Origin: Tethya wilhelma
Taxonomy: Eukaryota; Porifera; Demospongiae; Tethyida; Tethyidae
Direction of reading: 5' to 3'
Assembly (NCBI GenBank): GCA_964030475.1
Contig: CAXIPT010000007.1
Coordinates: 2,860,463 to 2,924,462 of the forward strand
DNA length: 64,000 nt
Shown here one piece after another: positions 56,703 to 64,000 of the stretch. Under the pieces are notes generated by a model. The model saw only the letters and a list, made by a program, of their open reading frames with translations. It was not told the origin of the DNA and searched no databases. Positions within the stretch are counted from its first letter, which is position 1; each line of letters begins with the position of its first letter. The translations under genes were made by a program, and so were the position numbers.

Positions 56703-59018
56703 CTACATGTTAATTGCTAATTTTTCTGATGCAGCTTTCATCTCTTTTCTGGTTAAAGTGTAAGTGCGTCCAGTTGGTGTTCTAGGTTCTACTTTTGTTA
56801 GAATGTCTGATGTTGAAACTGTTAATATGTCAGGAGTTGATGGATATTTGAAGGATCTAGAAGGACCGTTGGGGTGTAAGAATGTGAGTTGTACCTCAGA
56901 ATTTTCTCTGTCTGAGCTAAGTACGAATGCTAACCAACATTGGCCATCGTAAGTACATGTCACATAGCCAGATATTGTATCTATGCAAAGTTCAGTCTCT
57001 TGGATGGTAACCTTTTCCAACTTCGACTTGTCAGACTGTGAAAATGGTCGAACTTCAATTGTGTCTTGAGAGTTGGGAATAAAGCAGTGGAGCTTACGAG
57101 TCCCCGGAATTGTTCTGCTTGCTGCAAAACGTGGCTCTAGCATTTCCTTGGTTCGGTCATAGTCAGAAGAACTACAAAACCTAAAAACTGTGTTGCTTAT
57201 ATTGGCTGAAGCCCATTCAAAGAGCTGAAAAGGTGTCAAAATCTGTTCATCAAATGGCTTCTGAAGACTGGCTCTAGTAGCAAGACATTTAACTGTTCCG
57301 CCAACTCCATCACAGGCACCTTTTCCATGTGAGGTTGCGGAAAAGTGCCATTCTGCTTTGATTCCAAAATCAGTTTCATGATTGCACAAGTTGAGAATTT
57401 TTTTTCTATTTTTATATTGTGAGGCAGCCCCATCTGAAAAGTAAACTACTTTCTTTAGTTCAGATGGAAGTGCTTCCTTCAAAAAAGCCAATAAGACCTT
57501 TTGAAAAAGGAACACAGCAATAGTGTCGTGATGAAGACTTTCAGATATCACAACAAAACTCAGGTGTTGCTCTTCTCCTGAATGCCTATAGTAGACTACA
57601 AAGGGGTGAATAGTTGCTTGCGAGTTATTCCAATGGTAACCCTGAGCAGCATCCTGTAAAACAAATGAATAGTTCTCAGAAAAATCTGCTTGAACTAGCA
57701 CCTCTCCAGGGTTGAGAGCTGCCTTGCATTCACTGAAGTAGGATGCTTGCTGTTTTGCAATGAATCCATGTGGAACAAGTGCTTCCAGCTTATCCATGAA
57801 GGCTTCTACAAACTCTTCTGGTGTACTGGTAATTGTGTTTAGGGTACATCGATCAACAGATACCCACTGCTTGTAGGTGATAGTGTCTATCATATTTTCA
57901 TCTAGAACAGTGTGCAAGAAATCCTTCACATCACCTAAGCCTGGACACTCTGTGCAGTTCCTCAAGTAACACTTTGGTTGAGGTGGATTGCATATGGCAC
58001 CGGCTATACAATGCTCATACGTAGGATATCTGACACCTTCGGATGTTGTTAGCTCATTTAGCTTGACACCATGCATCATCAATTTAATGTTCTGATGAAT
58101 TGTGCACACACACACGGAATGTGTTCCACTCGCACCAGCAAGGACACAATGTTTCGGACGTGATTCAGCAAACTTTGAGAAACTGATTTTGACTTCAGGA
58201 TACTTATCTTTAAAGGAACGATGTAACTCCTTCAAATTACAAAGCACAAGCCTTTTCTGGACACTGACACGCTTCCCATCTATTCTTACTGAGACACAAT
58301 CTTTTTTCCCAGGCATTAATCGACTGTTTTCATCATTCTCATAAAAACAAGTTACAAGATCAATTGTACTTTCTGGAAGAATTTGTCCAGGTTTTGGATT
58401 TGGTGTTGAAAACACCCCTTTCTCATTGACGAGCTGCTTTGCTTTTCTAGCCATCCAATTTGAGGTTCCAAATTCAGCTTCAACTTTCCTGATTGACCAA
58501 CTCTGTGGTAATATTGTGAGAATCTGGATTTTTTCACTTTTACCTGCAATTGTAAATTTTCTCTTCAATTGGGTAAGGATTTCACTCTCGTCTGACTGAG
58601 AGGTCCCCTGCACATCTGCTTCACCAATAATTAGGTCATGCATTTTATCGCAAACTTTCTCATATTTCTGCTGCCTATAAGACTTACTTTGAACTTTTCG
58701 CTTTGTAAGTGGGGTTTGTCCAATAGCAAGAAGGCAATCATTGGCTTCGACAAATTCCATTTGAGAAGGAGGAGAGTAAATCTCATCAGAAGTACTGTGA
58801 TAACTACTAGTAGGGAGTTCTTCAGGAGATGGTGAACGAGCTACAATTGCGTGTGCTACCTGCTTCCTGCATGTGTCACAAATCATCTCACCTGGCAGTA
58901 TGTTGGGAAAGTTGTTAACAACTTTCTCGCTGACTGGTCTTAATTTCAGTTTTCTAACATTTTTGTGAGGTCTTCCAAAGGGGTAGCATGAAGTCTTCCA
59001 GTCTCCTTTATGAGCCAT
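56703..59018 (-). CDS. DDE-like transposase, intact 771 aa (tentatively Sola-like)
   Basis: Single exon; start MAHKGDWKTSCYPFG; stop after KLAINM. N-terminus: KNVRKLKLRPV basic region, then ICDTCRKQ (near 47-54), a possible zinc site. Residues 160-200 (SWSIRKVEAEFGTSNWMARK) look like a helix-turn-helix. Cys-rich ICNPPQPKCYLRNCTEC is near 343-358. RNase H-like core: VLVQADFSENYSF (D near 445), VVYFSDGAASQYKN (D near 529), SATSHGKGACDGVGGTVK (H near 564, D near 570). The C-terminal 90 residues (GYVTCTYDGQCWLAFVL, FLHPNGPSRSFKYP) look like an SH3-like/chromatin-binding tail common in such proteins. No stops or shifts, so it may still be active. Related proteins are, from memory, common in cnidarians, sponges and insects. 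The superfamily name is unverified. Confidence 0.85.
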   Translation of the reverse strand: MAHKGDWKTSCYPFGRPHKNVRKLKLRPVSEKVVNNFPNILPGEMICDTCRKQVAHAIVARSPSPEELPTSSYHSTSDEIYSPPSQMEFVEANDCLLAIGQTPLTKRKVQSKSYRQQKYEKVCDKMHDLIIGEADVQGTSQSDESEILTQLKRKFTIAGKSEKIQILTILPQSWSIRKVEAEFGTSNWMARKAKQLVNEKGVFSTPNPKPGQILPESTIDLVTCFYENDENSRLMPGKKDCVSVRIDGKRVSVQKRLVLCNLKELHRSFKDKYPEVKISFSKFAESRPKHCVLAGASGTHSVCVCTIHQNIKLMMHGVKLNELTTSEGVRYPTYEHCIAGAICNPPQPKCYLRNCTECPGLGDVKDFLHTVLDENMIDTITYKQWVSVDRCTLNTITSTPEEFVEAFMDKLEALVPHGFIAKQQASYFSECKAALNPGEVLVQADFSENYSFVLQDAAQGYHWNNSQATIHPFVVYYRHSGEEQHLSFVVISESLHHDTIAVFLFQKVLLAFLKEALPSELKKVVYFSDGAASQYKNRKKILNLCNHETDFGIKAEWHFSATSHGKGACDGVGGTVKCLATRASLQKPFDEQILTPFQLFEWASANISNTVFRFCSSSDYDRTKEMLEPRFAASRTIPGTRKLHCFIPNSQDTIEVRPFSQSDKSKLEKVTIQETELCIDTISGYVTCTYDGQCWLAFVLSSDRENSEVQLTFLHPNGPSRSFKYPSTPDILTVSTSDILTKVEPRTPTGRTYTLTRKEMKAASEKLAINM

Positions 59019-59459
59019 GATGAATTTAGTGATTATTGGCTATTATAACTTACAGCAGCTACACAAAGACTGCCACTGACTGTGACTGCAGACTTATAAG
59101 AAACAAAGCAGCAGGGAAGAGCACTTCTGAGTAAAATGTATATGCTTGGGGCTCTTATTACAAGGAAATCATTAGTTGCCATGGTACAACATTGGTTAAA
59201 CCACTCCTTTGGTTGGTTGGATCCTGCCTAAGTCACTTGAACTCTAATATGTTGCTTGTTTCCTCACAAAGTTTTGTGTTACATATCATATATAGATAGG
59301 GACATTTTGCCTGCTAAAATTTTTGCTTAATTTTTGCCAATTCAGTAAAGATTGCCATTTAATTGTCATGTGTTTAATGGTGAAAATTTCCCAGTCACGG
59401 TTAAAAACTGTGTATACCACTAAATTTTTAATTGAATGTTGTCTACAAAACAGGTTCAA

Positions 59460-60193
59460 TGAAAGCACCAAGGTGCATAAACCTCGGCACACTCACAGTA
59501 ACTAGCATGCACAACTTATGTGTGACCTATGACCAGCATAGCAGGCCTGGGCCACATGAGACTGAGGTCACTGTCAGCAAAGCAAATTCTAGCCTGCTGC
59601 ATTTACCTACAAGCTTCAAAAGTATATTCAATGAATTTCTAAATAGAGGTTTAAATATTATAACTAGGCTAACTACAGCTCAGTACAAATTGAATACTCA
59701 GCTGTAGCTAGCTATCTTTATAATGCCAGCCTAAGTTACAGGCATTGATACAAAACACACAACTAACCTACCAGGATGGATACTACTACACAAAGTATTA
59801 TCTCACTATAGTCAATTTGCAATCAATGAGCTACTTATCTGTGCAAGCAACTAAGCCAGTCAAACTCAAGTCCTTCTGTAGGAGTCCATGATTCAAGCTT
59901 TACTGTTTCTAGATAACGCACACTATACTGGGCGGGATCAATGGGTGCGGTTTCGAAGCTAAGCGCTCAGAGAAGCACAAAAGCCTCAAATCTCAGAAAC
60001 TACAGCGTTTTGCAAGATTCTACACAACAAATTTCTAGATATTTTCGACCCATGAACGTAAGTATCTTCGGTTTGGACCATAGAGTTGCCATTCTTCAGA
60101 TAATCTAGTAACAGACTGACAGACAGGCAGACACACACACACACAAAACGACTACCGTAATCCTCTGCACGTGCTACGCACGCGCCAAGGCTT
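59460..60193 (+). mobile_element. 730-bp element inserted in the transposon leader
   Basis: The uninterrupted site is seen at 33835-33842. The right part matches 53387-53680 reversed and ends TACGCACGCGCCAAGG. The ends AAACCTCGGCACAC and AAGCCTTGGCGCGT are weakly inverted. Noncoding. Confidence 0.75.
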
Positions 60194-60301
60194 AACTAGT
60201 AAGTACTATACTATGTACTCCAATGAGGTTGCAAGCCTCTTGCACATGTACATTTCACAAAACGTATTCAATTTCACCAAAATATGCAATAATTGAGCTA
60301 A

Positions 60302-60952
60302 TTTAATGGTAATCACTTTTGGTGGCTTCGGATCCAAGGGCATACCGGTTTCGTCAAGATTAAAAATCTGAGCGGGCTTTTCCATGAGACCATTTTTCTC
60401 CATGGTCTCTTCAAGGAGATCAAAGTAACTGTTTAAAATCTCGGGAGAATCTGCAACAGCTCGGGCATATGAAAGCTGCTCGCCAGCTCTCAGGGTAAGC
60501 GTGCTGTGCCTCCGCTTAAACGATGACCACCACCCATCACTAACAATAGCGTGTGAAACTTCCTTTGAAACTAGAACACTTCTCACAATGGCTAACACTT
60601 CTTGTTTAGATTTGGCATACCCAACACTTGCACAGTGGATAAGATACTGTACAAGCTCTAATTCTTCAACATCAGTTAGATATGTAGCTGGTCCACTCCT
60701 AGCGCCAAAAGGGACTCTACCAGAAGCTCGATCTGCCAAAGTGGAGCGAGGAACACCATAAGCCTCTGAAGCCCTTCGCAATGACATGCCATTCAAATGA
60801 GCTTGATATGCATGCTTTGTGCAGATTTGTCTCTGTCCATTCTTATAATGAGATGGTCGACTAGGAAGAACTTCAAGCACATGATCATCTGTGGCAGCTG
60901 TTACATGCCGAGGCTCAACAATACGCTCCTTCAAAGGTCGTTCCATCAACAC
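60302..60952 (-). pseudogene. pogo/Tigger-like transposase, N-terminal half
   Basis: Starts MLMERPLKERIVEPRHV. A psq-type HTH (MSLRRASEAYGVPRSTLADR) and a CENP-B-like second HTH region (YLTDVEELELVQYLIH, GWWSSFKRRHS) come next. It then reaches the first catalytic Asp (IFNLDETGMPLDPKPPKVI), and the gene stops where the long-TIR transposon joins (60301). The frame accidentally runs about 32 codons into the transposon. About 216 native residues are open. The missing second half is not found at the other end of the transposon. Confidence 0.8.
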
Positions 60953-62430
60953 AGATCAATACTCTACAAACAATTTTACACATACAAACTATAAACTAAC
61001 TAAGTTAAGAGTTATTATATCTTAAGGAAGATATCTTGCTTGTGGAATATAGTTTAGTCACTACATAACAATACACTCAAAGTTTGAAAGGAAAAAAAAA
61101 TCACACCATTTTATCAGTGATGGGCTCAGTGCCCATTTAAAAATAATATTGACGAGATTCTTGACTAACCTTTTGAGAAAGAAGGCGACTTTGAGTACAC
61201 ACAATACGCACAGATAAAGTCTCTCAGAGGGACAGAAAGGCTTTAATACACGTGCCACCGCAAGGATCAATACCTTGTCTCGATCTCGTGCTGACACGAG
61301 ATAAACACGTGGCAACTGGTTGCTGCGCATGCGCCAAAATTGACCTTTGACCTTAGTAACAGTGGACCAGTGTGTAGCTGAAATTTCTGAACAGTTTGTG
61401 AGCCTGTTGGCTTTGCTAGATCATCGCTCCAGCATCTTTTTTTTGGTTGTCGGGAATAGATCGGGTTGTCTGAACATACGTATATCCGAAAATCACCTTC
61501 AAATCGCTCTCAATTCTCAGGTAAAGGACTACAGCTAGGCTTGCCACTTGTACATGTTAACTAGGACTAGTTGTATCTGTGGATATATAGAGCTGTCGCT
61601 TTTAGTCTCTTAGCTAGTCAGGAGAGCGGCCGAATATTGACGTTGGCTGATAATTGATCAATTACTCTATATCTATGACTTACAATGACCAACTAATATT
61701 AATTTTATCATAGAAATTGTACACACAAAATCACCAAAAAATTGCTAAGTCATTGAACTTTTTTTGCTGATCCAGCAAAATTTTACGTAAGCGTTCACAC
61801 AATAAACATGAAGGAAATTGGTGATCAGGCAGAAAAAAGATGGCTGACTCGGCAAATTTATAAGCAATCAACGTTATCTGCGTATATTCTCTGATTGTGC
61901 ACTTGCAACCTCCTCTGATCATAAATAATCATGCAGTTCAGCTCACCTTTTTGTCAAATGACCCAGAAATATATGGTTTTAAAAGTAGTCAAGTTATACC
62001 ATTGAATTAGGGTAACTGCAAATTGACTAATGACAACATCCCTAGCACTGAATAACCCTTTAAGGTCAAAATAGCTAGCTACAAATTATACAAAGTTTTC
62101 TCTCTCACTGGGTCGGCATGAAAAACTTGAGACGAATAAGTTTGAAAGATTCAATCATCTAGCAGCCTATAGCTACTTTTCAACTTGCCTATTTTTATGC
62201 TGGGAAGCAAGTTTGACATATGCCGTACTTGGCTCGTCTGGGAGCTGATTCAGACCAGATCAAGCCATGCAGAGTCTTTTCTGTAAGGTCATCTTTTACT
62301 GGGTGTATTTCCTGCTGGTTATTGATATCAGACGGAATTTGATATTGGCCACTCTCAGTGCCTCAAGCGACTCTTCTTGTCATTGCTTGAGACTTCTGTG
62401 AGGCGCCCTCTACTGCAGACTGATCTCGAG
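60953..62430. other. No clear gene
   Basis: 5' flank of the pogo remnant and spacer. CACGTGCCACC / CACGTGGCAAC near 61250-61315 are weakly inverted. No family signal. Confidence 0.35.
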
Positions 62431-62439
62431 TGGTTGCCA

Positions 62440-63004
62440 TAGCATCTGAAACACACATGGTTGAATTGCCGGCTATCACTTCCAGATCTCGCTCAGGACT
62501 CCTCCACCTTAGTCACTGGCATCACCTGGTCCATACATACAACATCCCTTTTCCTGGATAGACCAGGAAGGTGGTTGTATACAGATACTGGTTTATCTTG
62601 GAGAAGTCCACTGAGTCCTATGACAAGATCTGCTGCCACAAGGCTGAATCATACAGCTGCCACCCCTTGCCCCCACAACGTCTGTGCTCAGCAATCATGA
62701 TGGCTTGATACACTCATAAATTCTCGGTCTTTTCAGGGTAGTGGGAGCTCACAAGTGCAGCAAACAAGCTGAAGCAGTGTAACCAGCTCAGTAGATCAGG
62801 CACCTCCCTGCAATTGAGCTTTTGGACCTAGTGGACCTGAGAGGAAATACCTGCCAGAAGTGATCTCCTCCTCTCTGCTTTCATATTATCTTTTTGGAGT
62901 TCAGCCATGTCCACGAAATCACATCACAAAATTCTCATCACCAGCTTAGCCAGCACCACTGGAGGTGCCTCGCTCAGTATGAATGGCCCTCCTTCTGATA
63001 CTTC
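62440..63004 (-). pseudogene. Retroelement gag-like remnant
   Basis: Minus strand EGGPFILSEAPPVVLAKLV, DFVDMAELQKDNMKAERRR, EVPDLLSWLHCFSLFAALV, YQAIMIAEHRRCGGKGWQLY and DSALWQQ. I recall this order from gag-like proteins of invertebrate retroelements. Stops occur at several places. The family name is uncertain. Confidence 0.55.
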
Positions 63005-63256
63005 CTTTTTCTAACTCCCTGTGGGTTGAGACTTACTTTTTCTTCTCCGCCCTCGCCATCACCTTTGTCCTCTGGTGCATCAAAGCTAGGTTCTTCAATG
63101 CCAACTGGGGTATCTCTCCATAATGCATCTGCCCGCCACCTGCATTAAAGGAAAAACTACCCTCATAACAGATTTTCACTTCACTGAGATGGTATTGGCT
63201 TAACCACTAATTGTACTTACTACTAGGCTCAAAGATATCATAACCCTCTTCAAATC

Positions 63257-63850
63257 TCAGTTGAAATAATGTCTTCTCTTCACAAGTAAACTCTTCAATC
63301 GCTTCACTGTGACTGCAGTTTTCACACTTATCTTCCTGGTTTCACTCAGAAGAGCTACTGTTGAAGGCCGTGTCAAAGTATTTGAATTGAAAGGGAAAAT
63401 TCCATATTTTTTAAAATCACTACAGACCTTTTTCTGAGTCATCGCACAAGACCATGCTTCAGCAAGCAATTCAAAGAAATCATATTTGGTAACAAAACAA
63501 GCAGGATACTTGTGCATATATTCATGGCAAACATCAGTTTGCTAGTTCAATCAAGTGTGTGTTTTGTAAGGTCATCTTCTTCTAGGGACAGGTACTGATG
63601 AAGGCCAGGCTTTGTTCTATGGATGACACAACCATTGATTCGGTCGTGGAACTCCATGTGTTAGGGCTGCCTTATTGACTCCCATTCCTTTTTTTTTTAA
63701 CAGAATCTATTTATGCTGGCATTTGTTCATCAGTCCATTTCTTTCTCTTAGCTGCATGGGAACTGTGCAGCTTGACTTTAGAGGCTTGGCCAGCATACTT
63801 CGTGATTGAGCTGCCGTAGAGCGTGGAATCGCTTGGGAACTCTAGCCATT
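63257..63850 (-). pseudogene. pogo-like transposase with internal deletion
   Basis: Minus strand: KRKKWTDEQM, GMGVNKAALTHGVPR (N-terminal HTH), YLSLEEDDLTKH, and almost at once FVTKYDFFELLAEAWSCAMT, FKKYGIFPFNSNTL, which is the C-terminal end. The catalytic core of roughly 250 residues is missing. This is a nonautonomous deletion derivative or a decayed copy. Confidence 0.65.
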
Positions 63851-64000
63851 CCTATGATAGTAAACCAAGATGAGGGAGAAGACAAGGGCAAGGGGCTAGG
63901 ATGTGGTTTAATATCAGTAATTATAGCTAAACAATTATTCATTATTTCATTAATAATTTGCTACACTGACAAAGTTTATTGTATGACAATGTAAATACAA
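63851..64000. other. End of window, no clear feature
   Basis: AT-rich sequence; nothing recognised. Confidence 0.4.

Larger units (their letters stand above)
56183..60301 (-). mobile_element. Long-TIR DNA transposon copy 2
   Basis: 3' end at 56183 (GGGTAATTCCATACC), TIR block 56183-56653, transposase 56703-59018, leader 59019-59459. The leader is interrupted by a 730-bp element and resumes at 60194-60301. The element then stops inside a pogo transposase gene, lacking its own 5' TIR. Confidence 0.8.

Noticed and set aside
60206..60301. Last 32 codons of the pogo frame as native protein
   Set aside because: They are accidental translation of the inserted long-TIR transposon leader, seen also near 33740-33835.

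Overview
This is an AT-rich animal (eukaryotic) genomic window. GT-AG introns are mostly 50-150 bp. One housekeeping gene end is recognisable: the last three exons of a mitochondrial-type leucyl-tRNA synthetase. Otherwise the window is mostly transposons and satellite DNA. The mix of DNA-transposon families (hAT, Merlin, pogo, Mutator/YqaJ, piggyBac-like MITEs, DUF7869 genes) with very short introns would fit a marine invertebrate, possibly a demosponge. No sequence here fixes the species.

Layout. 1-4640 is a satellite of about 205-bp monomers that flips orientation at a palindrome (894/895). 4745-6190 is a broken DIRS-like retroelement. 6427-7034 is the leucyl-tRNA synthetase 3' end. 7040-9582 holds fragments of a DUF7869 gene, a 1.1-kb element with a palindromic end, and satellite. 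9587-13507 is a piggyBac-like MITE, a decayed hAT copy and satellite. 13509-19529 is a second copy of the same block, with a TA-type MITE ('TIR-B') inserted in the hAT and a Merlin transposon inserted in that MITE; the two halves lie in opposite orientation because of a scaffolding error. 19805-21785 is more satellite. 21862-25926 is the most complete DUF7869 gene, nine exons on the minus strand, next to a terminal repeat ('TIR-A'). 25927-33098 holds nested MITEs and scrambled DUF7869 pieces. 33099-36308 and 56183-60301 are two copies of a long-TIR element; the second encodes an intact 771-aa DDE-like transposase. 36401-37889 holds two MITEs. 39474-39942 is a small orphan gene with a TATA box. 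41810-42890, 60302-60952 and 63257-63850 are pogo/Tigger remnants. 45187-48143 is a two-exon Mutator-like transposase fused to a YqaJ nuclease. 48591-49359 holds three phase-compatible exons of an unidentified gene. 50785-56130 carries hAT, retroelement, DUF6589-like and twin-primed non-LTR remnants. 62440-63004 is a retroelement gag remnant.

Six single N bases (6295, 13508, 15846, 19530, 36309, 46599) act as contig joins: homology to other copies breaks at several of them. A 79-bp inverted overlap plus a split 8-bp Merlin target duplication indicate that 15847-19529 is placed backwards.

The most interesting biology is the proposal that the DUF7869 gene is the transposase of the TIR-A/TIR-B families. 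Its candidate core (FDMTQQ, HADNCSGQNKN, HTKFSPD) parallels the core of the intact 771-aa transposase (QADFSENY, FSDGAASQYKN, SHGKGACDG). The Mutator-YqaJ fusion and the satellite/TIR-A association are the next best leads.
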